Source: Oscheius dolichura
Taxonomy: Eukaryota > Nematoda > Chromadorea > Rhabditida > Rhabditidae
Assembly: GCA_932521035.1 (NCBI GenBank)
Contig: OW051493.1
Location: forward strand, 10,252,001-10,316,000
Length of the DNA stretch: 64,000 nucleotides
Direction of reading: 5' to 3'
Below, one piece after another: positions 24,544 through 35,431 of this stretch; the first letter of the stretch is position 1; the number at the start of each line of letters is the position of its first letter. The notes below the pieces were generated by a model, which saw only the letters and a program-made list of their open reading frames with translations, was not told where the DNA came from and searched no databases. The position numbers were made by a program, and so were the translations under genes.

Positions 24544-25764
24544 ACTAAATCTACTGGTAAAACGGTCTGAAAATAATGAAATTATCAATATTGAGAGCCA
24601 TACAAGTCGTAGAAAAGAGTGTAGAAGCGGTTCGAGCGGTTCTGGGAAGAGAGAAAATCTCGAAAGAGAAAGTCCGTGCTGGAGTGCACGGTATGACGAG
24701 AGAGAGACTGAAACAAATCGTGTAACCAACATGGCACCGGTAGCTCCGCCCAGTCCGAGAGAGACAGAGGCGATTACCCCGGCCAACAATTGCGCGCAGA
24801 CCGTCGTACCCTCAAAGGTCAGCTGATAGATGAGAAGATTGTGGAGGCATAAATGAAAGGAAGCCATATATTTTATGACTGACTGGGCCAGCTTTTTCTG
24901 AGCAAAACACTCGGTTTTGGTAATTGGAAACCACGACATCTGCCTTTTTATGGCCTTTTATGAAACTAATAACAGACAACGTGGAGAACAAATGAAAAAA
25001 GGCAGACGATGGCGACAAACAGAAGGGGACTGCGGATTTATAGCGACCCAATGTTCGAGCGCACGTGAATTCAGCCTGAACAGCGGATTTTTTGATATCG
25101 CGTTGCTTTTTTGGCAAGTAAAAATCAATTTCTCTAAAGCAAATTACTAAAAAAATGTCGGAAATATAAAGAATGTTATCATTTGTTTACGAAACAACTT
25201 TGTGGATAACAGGAACTTCGGCCTTTTTCAGTGACCTTTTTGAGGGTCCGTGTAAGTTGAGGGCGCAAATCCAGTGAGATAAGGAAAGGAGTAAACCAAA
25301 ATGAAAGCCATTTCATGCTTGTAACAAATTTTTATGGGCAGTGATAAAAGCAATAGAAAATCTTACTATTTTAGCACAAATTCGATAATGGAGGCTCTTG
25401 TCTTTTTCTATGGTAGCTCTTGAAGATGTTTTGTGGATAATCTAAACAAAAACATATACAATATGAAGCAAAAGGAAGAGATAAAAGAAGAAATGAACGA
25501 GCAATGAGAAAATACCGAAACAGAAGAAAGGAAATTTGTAAAATTACGGGCCGTAAACGCAAAACTGAAAAAGTCTACAGTTCTTTCATGGTGAAAGCAC
25601 TTACCGGAGCCTATATTTTGTTCAGTGAATGGAAATAATGGACAAGAAGTGGAAAAGTATAATATTTTATGCATTTGGTGTGAAACAGATTGGTCAAACA
25701 ATGCAATAATTGTGAATGTATGAAATATTCAGATCTGGATAACCCATAGGATGAAAAGGAAGCG
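24544..25764. other. Gap between LSM1 and UMP-CMP kinase, nothing firm
   Basis: 1.2 kb of AT-rich DNA between two minus-strand genes. The open frames here (for example minus 24812-25117 and 25408-25701) lack domains and splice support. It probably holds the kinase promoter. Confidence 0.5.
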
Positions 25765-26280
25765 CTACATGGCAAAAGGGTCATCATCCGTAGGTTTGGA
25801 ACGTAGCTTTGACACACTGGGTCCGGATTTATTGGAAGTTGAAGGACGAGAAGATTGTTCCTCTTCAATTCGTTGCAGTTCTTCGACAGACACCTAAAGG
25901 GGGACTTCTTTTTTACTTTTGGGAATAGTAAAGGTGAAAAATATGTGTATTCAAGGGGTTTACTCACTTTCGTCAGTTCAGTCTCTATTGCTTCGTCAAT
26001 TTCTCCGGCTAATTCAACATTTTCTCCTCGAATGAGAAGAAATCCTTGAGCAATTTCAGAATAATATTTTCCTACAAATATCCTTTCAGAAACATCTTCC
26101 AATATCAGATTGGCAAATTGGTCAATAGATCTGAAGAAGTTGTAAGAAAAAAAAGGAATATAATGTATACCTCAAATATCCTAGCAGCTTTCTTCCATCC
26201 CTCAACACTACCATAACTTTCTTGTCCAATTGATCAAATAAACTAATGGCTCCTGGTAGATAGGGATCGGGTAAATCCAT
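25765..26280 (-). CDS. lsm-1: LSm1, U6-like Sm protein of the LSm1-7 mRNA-decay ring
   Basis: Exons: 26280-26171, 26130-25968, 25893-25765; 133 residues. The Sm1 motif is DKKVMVVLRDGRKLLGYLRS and the Sm2 motif is GFLLIRGENVELAGEID. The start LPGAISLFDQLDKKV and the acidic mid-tail VSVEELQRIEEEQ are LSm1-specific. The LSm1-7 ring binds oligoadenylated mRNA 3' ends and promotes decapping. All junctions close in phase. The upstream neighbour is the divergently transcribed rps-9 gene, 733 bp away. Confidence 0.96.
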
Positions 26281-27013
26281 TCTGAACGGAACAATGCTTG
26301 AAATGTGGAAAGTAATGTGTGAAAAGAACAATCAGAAGAAAAATGGAAAAGTGATGGGAATACTTGGTTTCTTTAGACTTTTCTCACTTCTCGTGCAATA
26401 TGCGTAGAAATGAAGACAAAGAGATGAAATAGCCAAGAATAAGAGAGAAGAAATGAATCATGACCAAGCTTTTTATCTAAAGCAGCGTCTTTTCCGTTCC
26501 GGAGCGTATTCGCTTGACTTCCTTTGTTGCTTCGCTTTCCTGGCAGCGATAAGAAATTCCCAGAGGTGAAATCGAAGATTTGGATTATCCATCAAAGAAA
26601 GACGTTCCCATTGAAGGTCGTAAAAAACTCATCATCGCTCGGAGTCGAAGAAAAACGATAAAGTAAATGCGCCCCGAATACCTTGACACTCAGGCAACGG
26701 TCTCGCGAGGAAGTCTCGATGACCGTAACCGAAATTCGTTTCCCTTTTCCTCACTTGCGAAAAATTACTTTTCACTGTTTCTAATGATTTTTCAACGTTT
26801 GATCAATGTATTTAGCGTCGTGTCTCAATATAAAGTATCCACGTGTCGGTTATAATCGTCTACACTCGATTTTCAACTCTAGCTGCCGTTAGGCTAACGA
26901 GAAATGATATTTTACGTGAATTGGATGGCTGGAATTTGCAATTTGTTGTCCTTCTTGATTCTGCTCTTTTTCTTATTCTTCACGATTTATCGTATTTTTT
27001 TTCAGGGTTAAAC
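26281..27013. promoter_or_regulatory. Divergent promoter region LSM1 / rps-9
   Basis: 733 bp separate the LSM1 start (minus) from the rps-9 start (plus). No coding exon is seen. TTTTTTTTCAG at 26995-27005 followed by GGTTAAACATG is a strong trans-splice acceptor for rps-9. Confidence 0.6.
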
Positions 27014-27848
27014 ATGCCCCGTCTAGTAACGGTGCAATCAAAGGTGGCGAATTCGCCCCGCCGTCCGTATGAGAAGGAGCGTCTTGATCAGGTTCGTATT
27101 TTAACATTATTCTAACATTTGCTTGTTTATTTATTTGTTTCATTTATTTCATTTCATTTTATATTTTCAGGAGTTGAAAATCATCGGAGAGTTCGGTTTG
27201 AAGAACAAGCGTGAAGTATGGCGAGTCAAGTACACCTTAGCCAAGGTCCGAAAGGCTGCTCGTGAGCTCCTCACGCTCGAAGACAAAGACCCCAAGCGTC
27301 TTTTTGAAGGAAATGCCCTCCTCCGTCGCTTGGTCCGTATCGGAGTACTTCCCGAAGACAAGATGAAGCTCGATTACGTTCTCGGTCTCAACATCAATGA
27401 TTTCCTGGAGAGACGTCTTCAGACCCAAGTCTTTAAACTCGGACTCGCTAAGTCCATTCACCATGCTCGTGTCCTGATCCGTCAAAAGCACATCCGGTTA
27501 GTTTTATTTTATTAGTAAGTAACGGAACGCTAGTCTTTAAATCGGATGGCAACATCTTGTGCTCCAGTGATATTCGCATTTTTTTTGAAGGAATGATACT
27601 CATAAATGCGCTGCTTTTCTGCGTAAAACTGCTATGAGCTTTCCTTTTTATTTCTTTATATTGTTTTTTTTTTCAGTGTCCGTCGTCAAATTGTTGACGT
27701 TCCTTCTTTCATTGTTCGCTTGGATTCCCAGAAGCACATCGACTTCTCTCTTCAATCACCCTTCGGAGGTGGCCGCCCTGGTCGTGTAAAGAGACGCAAC
27801 ATGAAGAGAGCCGAAGCAGGAGGTGCTGCCTCCGACAATGAGGAGTAA
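27014..27848 (+). CDS. rps-9: 40S ribosomal protein S9 (uS4)
   Basis: Exons: 27014-27091, 27171-27496, 27677-27848; 191 residues. The sequence follows uS4 throughout: [56 protein letters not shown] (the S4 RNA-binding motif) and [19 protein letters not shown]. It is an early-binding small-subunit protein important for decoding accuracy. Codon use is strongly biased towards C-ending codons relative to its AT-rich neighbours, as expected for a highly expressed gene. A poly(A) signal AATAAA lies at 27867-27872. Confidence 0.98.
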
Positions 27849-27866
27849 TTGTTTTTTGTTGCCCCC

Positions 27867-27872
27867 AATAAA
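27867..27872 (+). terminator. Poly(A) signal AATAAA of rps-9
   Basis: It lies 19 bp after the TAA stop codon. Confidence 0.75.
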
Positions 27873-27993
27873 TTGTTATTATAACGAGTTAGTGCCTTAC
27901 AAAAGCTTCAAGGGGTTTATTATTATACTTCATCGGTTGGGGTTGGCTATTGAATACAGAGACACATGATTAAAAAGTTGACATCAATGTTGG

Positions 27994-29125
27994 TCACGTA
28001 TTCTTCTTGCATTTCTTCTCATCTTTCGGTTTCTTCCCTTTTATGGACTTGATGAAAGGTAGAAGATTGCATAAATGTCCACGATCTGTTGAAGCACTTC
28101 GTTTGCCCCTGAAAAATTTGTGGTTAGCTCTTGTATTCAACAGTTTCCACCCCACTGGCTCGGTATTTCAAGCAAAAGACGCCTGTTTGCTCTCGGGTGA
28201 TAAAACGCGGTCTAAAATGCGCAGACGTCCCTCAATTGCCCAAATGTAGGAGATATACGACCGCAAAAAAGCTGATCGATTGGTTAGGCAAAACCCACTT
28301 CATTTCTATACGGTCCAGCTCTTCCAATGTCGCCACATCTTCAATTCGGGCGGCTGAAACGAGGGAGTAAGTAGAGCGGTACAGATTCTTGTCTGAAACA
28401 AAGCGTTCACTATTGGTTCTCTGATTCTTTAAAATTTCCCCCCTTGCCACCACAATTCAGCGATGTCAGCCTTTTGGCGTCACTTCTCTCCCCATCCGTG
28501 TCCTAAGACTCAAATTTTTGCCGGATTACAACGATAAGGAGACGATAGGTGATGGAAATCGGTTTAATCGACGACCAGATCGATGCCTTTGTGATTTCCA
28601 GGCAAAGTATTTTAGATTTACCCAGCTCCGTTGGGAAATAGGGATAAGCTCACCTTTCACGTTAAGCTTGGCGAGTTCACTGTCGAGATTTTTGAAGGAT
28701 TCGATGACGGGACTTTGGACTTCATCCTCAAGTTTCTGGGCAAACGAACGAAGAAACAACTCCTCCCACAATTTGTTTGGCTCAGTTTTCTGCAAAGATT
28801 TCTTTATACGAAAGTCAGAATGACAAATATCTCCAATAAATAGTTCTATTTACATGAACTAAGCTCTATTCATCAACTGTTTTCAATTTCGGCGTTCACT
28901 CACCTCTACAACGGCTCCATCGCTGATTTTTCGGCCATCTTCTGTATATTGAATCTTTTTCCGATGGGCAGCTGTGAAAAGGGGACGATATGAGGATTGC
29001 TTGGTTTTTTGGCTGGGAGTCCTGGGAACATCGAAGCTGTCCTTCGACATGATGCTGTCCTGGCGGCTGGGACTGGCATAGAAGTCCAGAGGACTGTCAC
29101 AGGGAACATTTACCATTCCAATCAT
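27994..29125 (-). CDS. Unknown conserved-looking protein, four exons (188 aa)
   Basis: Exons: 29125-28904, 28789-28654, 28392-28299, 28108-27994; phases close and the 5' acceptor CTTCCAG lies 12 bp before the ATG. The N-terminal third is Ser/Asp-rich (SRQDSIMSKDSFDVPRTPSQ), then KKIQYTEDGRKISDGAVVE, then amphipathic helical segments (KLWEELFLRSFAQKLEDEVQ, SFKNLDSELAKLN, ARIEDVATLEELDRIE), and a Lys-rich end KGKKPKDEKKCKKNT. There is no signal peptide or membrane segment. The helical parts would suit a coiled-coil subunit of a complex, but I do not recognise the family. It ends 145 bp from the convergent rps-9 gene. Confidence 0.65.
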
Positions 29126-31130
29126 GATTACTGTAGTCTGGAAGAGGATATTCTGTTTATATTTATGGGAAGGAGAGTAGAAAAGAAATTTGAAGAGAAA
29201 ATTGGGAAAATTCCTCTCTTGGCAAGATTTTAACCCGGAGAAAAAGGATATGTAAATGTTGACACTCAGCCAATTCGGCAACAGTGACCTGATTCAAGAA
29301 AGGGAGGAGGAGGAGGTGGTGGCTGTGTGAAATGGGCGTGCCTGCCTCCAAAGGGAGGCGGAGCCGTCGCCTCATCTGGCAAGACCACCCCCAGCGAAGA
29401 CGGACAAATCATCAAAACCACGCAGAAAAATGACGTCAATTTTTGGCTGGACTTCCTATTCCGCCCAACAGAATGGAGCCAAGGAGAATATGACTCAATC
29501 CGGGTGGGAGGGGTATGAATAAGAAAAGGAGAAGAGGACAGAGAAGGACAAATAAATAGCTGTGATTTATGAAGGTTACAGGGATGGGAAGGCAGACGAT
29601 GTTGGGAAAGAGAAAATATGTGGGGGAGCGACTAGAAGCTGACAATTGACCAATGAAGAGGATTTTTTTCGTAAGCTTTTGGGTGTGTTATCGCGGAAAT
29701 GTCGGATTATAGGGAAAGGGTAGGACGACATCATTTCCTGTTCATGAAATGCGTCTGATCCTCGAAAAACTGTGCTTATTTTATGTCTTGCTTCTGATCT
29801 TGGACACCATGTTGCCGAAAAAGGGAAAATATATTGGTGTCACCGTATGAATGAGCCACTCGAGTGGCTTTTGACACAAATAGGCTATTTTGGTAAATAT
29901 ATTCGGTGATATCATTTTTGTCTCGCTTTTCGCTTTTCGAGAAAAGAATATTGAAGGATAAGTTATATGCATTGTTTGCAGGCTATATTTATTTAGAAAA
30001 TGTAGCAGCAGCATTGTTTTTGGAATTCGAGAGCTTGGAAGAGCGGAGGACAATGAAATGAATCAGAAATGTGGTTGCATCTGTGTCTCGCCTTCTTTTA
30101 TAAGCAGAATTTCGTAAATCGACAGTTTTTGAGGTCATGATGACGGGAAGAAAGTCATCACATCGTGGTAGTAATTATCGGATTACATGTGCAGAGACTG
30201 TCGGAACTAAGCGACAAGAAAAGTTGTGACTCTTGTTGTTCGGGTTCACCGAAAACCACTTGAAACTGTTCTATGGAGACTAAGTAGTTGGAGTGAAAAT
30301 AAAATGATGTGACTCGTTTTTGTATTTAGTTTATTTCAGGTTTTTTGGAAGAAGAAAAAAATAACGGCTCTCTTCGACAAATGTAATGAGAACTATGGAA
30401 AATTTTACATATGGAATAGCGTCATTGAGAGATGACGCAGGTTTCCACATGTGAGCAAAATATTTTTGCATATTTCAATGATAAGTTGCTGGTCAAAATC
30501 TGGACCAAAAGAGGCGTACACTCTCAGCCAGCCTCGGGCTTTTATAGTCGTGCCCCTAGCACGTCATCCCCAGTCTCTTTATGTGTACCCTTACGAATTG
30601 CTATTTAGGAATGTACAGCCTCCCCCACGTGACTCATGTAACATTTGTTTTAGTGGGGTCTCAGGTAATGTGAGAGCTTCTAGTAGTGGATGACGATAAT
30701 TTGACGCAATAGCTGGAAATATACCTGACTCAAAAGGCCCGTTCGCTAAAGGGAAGCCGAAGTCACAATTGGCTCAAATTTTGAAGCTCAAGTGGTATTC
30801 GTTGAGAATGGAAGTGAAGCCATCAACCATTGAAACAGACTAGTTGCTATAAAATGCACTACTGAGGTTAGGACAATCACAAAAAAAGTTGATGAGGTTG
30901 AATACAGTGCAACTGTTATTTACAAGTAAATCTTTTCACCTTAGGTTGGACTCGTGAGACGAGACCTAGTGCATTCGAAAGAGCGTCAAAAACTATCCCA
31001 GGCACCGGGTTCTGTTTTCCCAAAATGACTCGCGTTACGGTGTAGCACGCCAATTCAGTTTTACATGTTAAATTTGTCAAAACTGGTTTTCGTCCTTGTA
31101 TCCTTGGAATTGCAGAGGATAAAATATAAA

Positions 31131-31210
31131 GCAGTGGCCGAGTGGATAGTGCACTCGCTCACAAGATTTTTGCGTTTTTTCTGGCCGAGTTCGAGTCCCT
31201 GTTGGAGCAA
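31131..31210 (+). other. tRNA-like sequence in left foldback arm
   Basis: It shows an A box TGGCCGAGTGG and a B box GAGTTCGAGTCCC with an over-long, T-rich middle. The anticodon stem is not convincing, so it is probably not a functional tRNA. Confidence 0.55.
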
Positions 31211-31731
31211 TCGTCTTTTGCTTCTATGTTTTCATGAGAAAAACGATTTTTAATGGATAATAGTTGTCAACAGGGTGAGTTTAATTGCTTTAACTCCATT
31301 TCAAGCACCACAAATGGCCTGGAGCCTATTGGCTTTGGTGTGATTTTTAGTTTGGAACAGACTTGGCAAAGGGCCACGCTAGACTGGTTCCAAGCGAAAA
31401 AGAACGCACACATATCATAACGATGAGAAAAATCATCTTTTACGCACATGGGAACTGTGTCTCTGACTCGCTATTGTCGTTCCTATCAATTAGCCTACCT
31501 AATGAAGATAATAAGCATGGTTTGTCTTTATTGTTCAACTTGCATTTCTGTTCCTCTTTTTTTTTGAATCCAAAACGACCCATATTGAAGAAGGAATGCG
31601 TTATGCCCGAGATGAAATGCTAGCCATTTAGTGATGCTTGGATAGGACTGCAAACTCACCCTGGGTATCAGTTGACAACTATTATCCATTAAAAATCGTT
31701 TTTCTCATGAAAACATAGAAGCAAAAGACGA

Positions 31732-31813
31732 TTGCTCCAACAGGGACTCGAACTCGGCCAGAAAAAACGCAAAAATCTTGTAAGCGAGTGCACTATCCAC
31801 TCGACCACTGCTT
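31732..31813 (-). other. tRNA-like sequence in right foldback arm
   Basis: Reverse-complement twin of 31131-31210, with the A-box copy changed to TGGTCGAGTGG and an otherwise conserved B box. Confidence 0.55.
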
Positions 31814-32656
31814 CATATTTTATCCACTGCAATTCCAAGGATACAAGGACGAAAAACCAGTTTTGACAAATTTAACATGTAAAACTGAATTGGCGTGCTA
31901 CACCGTAACGCGAGTCATTTTGGGAAAACAGAACCCGGTGCCTGGGATAGTTTTTGACGCTCTTTCGAATGCACTAGGTCTCGTCTCACGAGTCCAACCT
32001 AAGGTGAAAAGGTTTCCTTGTTAGAACTTTCTAAAAATGGCTTCGCACTCTTCAGTTCTTTTGTGCCTGCCCGAGTGCAGTCTCCTTTCAGTTTTCTGTT
32101 GCTTCCTCTCATTGCACTTTACTGTTCTGTTTCTTTCTTTGAACTTTCTGGTGGATAAGTTATGGTACTTTGTATACTCTTTATTGTAACATCTTCTTCA
32201 ATGCATGGCTTCTTTTTTTTTATAACTTTCTGTGTGCTCTACAACATTGCTCTTCTGGAAGAATTCTAATCGCCTCGGCGTCCATCCGTTCCATTTCCGA
32301 CATCCAGGTATAAAATTACTCATTTGCTTGTTATGGACATAGTCCAGACTGAGGTAATTCCGATAGATGGGAAGCTCTCGAATTTCAGTCATAAAGAGAG
32401 ATTACGAAAGGTTTTTAGATTTCTGAAAGCTTTGTCATTGTCACAGGTAATTTTATTTGTTCAGAACTCGTGGATAGTACAAAAAGAATAAAAAGATCAA
32501 ATGAGAGGTCAATAAGAGAAAATTATTTATTGGCAAATTGTTCGGATCACCCTCAGGCTTCAAAGGAGATTTGGGTTCCACGCAGCCTTCTCTTCAGAGT
32601 TGAACTCTTTCCGGAATCGTTGCTAAACATTTCTTTTCTCTTTTTTTCCAGAGAAA

Positions 32657-32917
32657 TTACCAGGTACACTCTGCTCGAAGCACCTGCTCCGAGGCGGAAA
32701 GCAGCTCTCCAATCGTTTCTCCTCTTCTACATCGGGCCATGACTTTGTCCCATTCCTCGATATATTTATGAGCCGTTTTTCGACTATACCACATTCTGGA
32801 AACTCGTTTGATAGACGGATAGGTCAAGAAAGCATACATTATACGAGTTAGAGTAGCAAGGAAGACGAGGGTGGCAAAAGCGATGGAGACAAAGACAGCC
32901 CAACCGGGATGCTTCAT
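32657..32917 (-). CDS. Small single-pass membrane protein, unknown (about 86 aa)
   Basis: The frame starts MKHPGWAVFVSIAFATLVFL, giving one N-terminal membrane segment of about 25 residues. A basic, cytosolic-looking part follows with RVSRMWYSRKTAHKYIEEWD and MARCRRGETIGELL. The frame can run to a stop at 32657. Alternatively a GT donor after Glu-Gln (near 32678) could splice to a short exon near 32420-32400 ending KSKNLS. I do not recognise a family. It lies 583 bp downstream of the YIPF gene on the same strand, which could suggest a shared operon, but nothing proves it. Confidence 0.5.
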   Translation of the reverse strand: MKHPGWAVFVSIAFATLVFLATLTRIMYAFLTYPSIKRVSRMWYSRKTAHKYIEEWDKVMARCRRGETIGELLSASEQVLRAECTW

Positions 32918-33499
32918 CTCTACTCGTGAAATAAGCTTATTTTCGTTAGAATAAGTCCATTTGTCTTATTTTTTTACTTTTTATTTTAATTACTTCCCGA
33001 GTCTTTCGATTTCTTCACAATTCCGTGTCCTGTTCAACTATAATTTTCTTTGCTAAGCCGGACCTCTTTTCTCAAGTATTACTGTGAATCGCCTTTTGAA
33101 ATATTATTTTATCAGTTTTCCGGAATTTACCGCTAATCTTCTCCATATTTAGCTCAACTTGATCCGGAACAACAAAAGATAAGGCATAGGGCAACAAAAT
33201 TCAGTGAAATCACCGTACGGGTCATGGTTCAACCCACGGGCAGCGGTCAGTCTCAGATCACATATTGAGGGCGGTGTGACGTAGACGGGGTTCAAAACGC
33301 AATGGGGCAAGTGATAAGCACGCGTGGAATTCGTGTTCACAAATAAACCTTTGCCCCTCGGGGGTGGTATCCTCTTGTTTATTTGCTATAGTTTGTAGTT
33401 CTTGAGAATAGCTCTAATGTCATAATTTATTCGTGGGATATAGCCAGTAAGACGATCACAGTTATGAAAAACCCAAAAAAAGACTAAAGAAGCTGACTA

Positions 33500-35198
33500 T
33501 TATGGCGCTTTCGCAGTTACATTGGTTCCTGCACTTGTGGTAGTTGTTGTTGTCGTTTCTGCTGCTTTTATTGTCGGCGTAGAGTTTGAAACTTTTGTAG
33601 TGGTTGGAACAACTGCTGTTGCATTTGTAGAAGCTGCTATCGTTGTTGTCGTAGTCGTTGCGTTGTTGACAATTGCAGCAGTAGGAGTAATACTTGGAAC
33701 CGGCATAGTTTCATTCGGCTTTATTCCTGTGACACTGCTTGGAAGAGTAGTTGTGGAAACATATGCGGGAAGTGTAGGCTGAAAGTAAAATAACTATAAA
33801 TATAAATTAAGGAAAGATCCCGAAAGCATGCAGAAGCTCTATTAAAAAACGGAGAAGCATCGGCAAAGGGAAAAAAAACAGGTAGGTAGCATCAAACGTA
33901 AAGCGTCTTTATTTTTCTCATAAACATAGGGATCACAGAGTATTTTAGACCATAAGTTAGTATTTGTTTATACAAGTATGTAGGAAAGCATCACAGGTTC
34001 GTGGAAGCCTAGACACCTACCGAGGTTCCGTTAGCAGCAAGCAATGTGTGATTTCCCAATGTCTACAAGTGCGCATAAGCCAGGCATAAAATTCTATACC
34101 TGACTGGCACCACCAATTGTAGGCTCAGGCTTCAGAGGATGCACTGCGTCAAAAAACATTTCTTTAAAAGCAAAAGCCAGCAGGAAGTGTAACAGAAAGA
34201 CCATGATGACGGAACCCAAAGCAACCTGAAAATTCAGAACGTTTCTGTCAGTCTTCTGAAGAATATACCAAGAAAAATATTTAAAAATATAACTTACAAG
34301 TCGGTTAGAATCATTTTTGAAAGCGGGATAAATGGCTTTAGCTAAAACACCTCCGCTTAGAGTTACGGATACAAAAATGAGAGCCCATCGGAACCAGTTA
34401 ATGTTTAGCATCCATAAAAGCTAAAAATAATTTAGAAAATTATGGAAAAAATAGTGTATACCGAAACAGGAATGAAAATAGTGAGACTGTAACCGTAGGC
34501 ACAAACAATATCGAAGTATGGATATTGAAGATCAGACTTTCTATGCCACAGGATGCCAAACAGAAGCATTGGTACGAATACAACGTAAAGGAAAATGAGT
34601 GTAGAGGCAGTCGTTACTGTAAAGAATAAAATATAAAGGCTAGATCCGCTTACCAAGACGAAAATCACTTTCATAATTTCCATTGGTACCATCGTTTTCA
34701 ATATATTGTGCAATGTTTCCAAAAATGCCAATGGAGAAGACCAGCGTAACGGAAATCCAGAAAGGGCCTGAAGAAGTATTTAAAAAAATAAAAAATAAAC
34801 AAACCCCAGAGATCAGGAAGAGGTTGAACAAAATCGAGTATAAAATTATTGTTTGTAGGAATAACGCTATTCAAAATGCGTTTTACAACCTAAATTATAA
34901 ATTAGCGATAAAAGTAAAGTGCACCTGGTCAGTGTCGACGTCGAAGTACTGTTGGAAATATGACATGGAAAAGAAGCGCGTGTTAGAACTTCCCACGGAA
35001 ACATTATCATCTACTAACTAAAACAACTGAATGTAGAAAATAAAATAATTATACCGTGTTTCTGTCTCTATCACCAAGATTACCGCCAGTGAAGCCACTC
35101 TGGGTATTGGTTGAATTTTCAGAGAAATTACTAGGGAATGCTAAAACAACATACAATTTATAGCTAATAAAATTACATTGAAAGTTCAAGTCGTCCAT
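33500..35198 (-). CDS. YIPF: YIPF1/YIPF2-type Yip1-domain Golgi membrane protein with Thr-rich tail
   Basis: Exons: 35198-35177, 35140-35055, 35017-34925, 34889-34805, 34767-34654, 34616-34462, 34420-34298, 34225-34100, 34062-34021, 33778-33500; 374 residues. Family landmarks are SYFQQYFDVDTDQVVKRILN, GPFWISVTLVFSIGIFGNIA, YFDIVCAYGYSLTIFIPVS and AIYPAFKNDSNR. Five membrane segments cover the C-terminal half of the Yip1 core. These proteins act with Rab GTPases in the Golgi and early secretory pathway. Unusual here: the last exon encodes 92 residues rich in Thr (a run of six and another of seven), Ala, Val and Asn, with several N-x-T sites. It would face the lumen and looks mucin-like. Human YIPF1 has only a short Thr-rich end, so this is a marked extension. 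Confidence 0.92.
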
Positions 35199-35431
35199 CT
35201 TTTTTTATTTATGTACACACGTCTAAAATATAGTTGATAATACATAAATATGAATAAAATAAAGAGCAATTGTATCAAGAGGTAACTTTGGTCAATACCA
35301 ATGGAGTGAAGTAAATTACGTCAATCAATTATTTATGTGGTATAATAGAAATACACGTAACAGAACCGAGCACAATGTGAAGATCGCAGCGTAAAAGCAT
35401 AATAAAACATATCTTAACAAGATGATACAAA

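Larger units (their letters stand above)
30933..32010. repeat. Large foldback (inverted repeat) with tRNA-like arms
   Basis: The left arm (30933-31281) and right arm (31652-32010) are near-identical reverse complements of about 350 bp separated by a 370-bp loop. Paired landmarks are CACCTTAGGTTGGACTCGTG, AATTCAGTTTTACATG and ATCCATTAAAAATCG with their complements. Each arm contains one tRNA-like sequence. The two arms differ by scattered substitutions and small indels. No transposase frame is visible in the loop. Confidence 0.9.
29126..32656. other. Gene-poor stretch with a large foldback element
   Basis: The left 1.8 kb is upstream DNA of the unknown gene and is AT-rich without splice-supported exons. 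30933-32010 is a large inverted repeat, listed separately. 32011-32656 shows no supported coding exon apart from a possible tiny last exon of the next gene near 32400-32420. Confidence 0.5.

Noticed and set aside
24544-24939. N-terminal extension of UMP-CMP kinase (177-codon frame)
   Set aside because: The extra residues are hydrophobic and unlike the family; the Met at 24543 gives the standard length.
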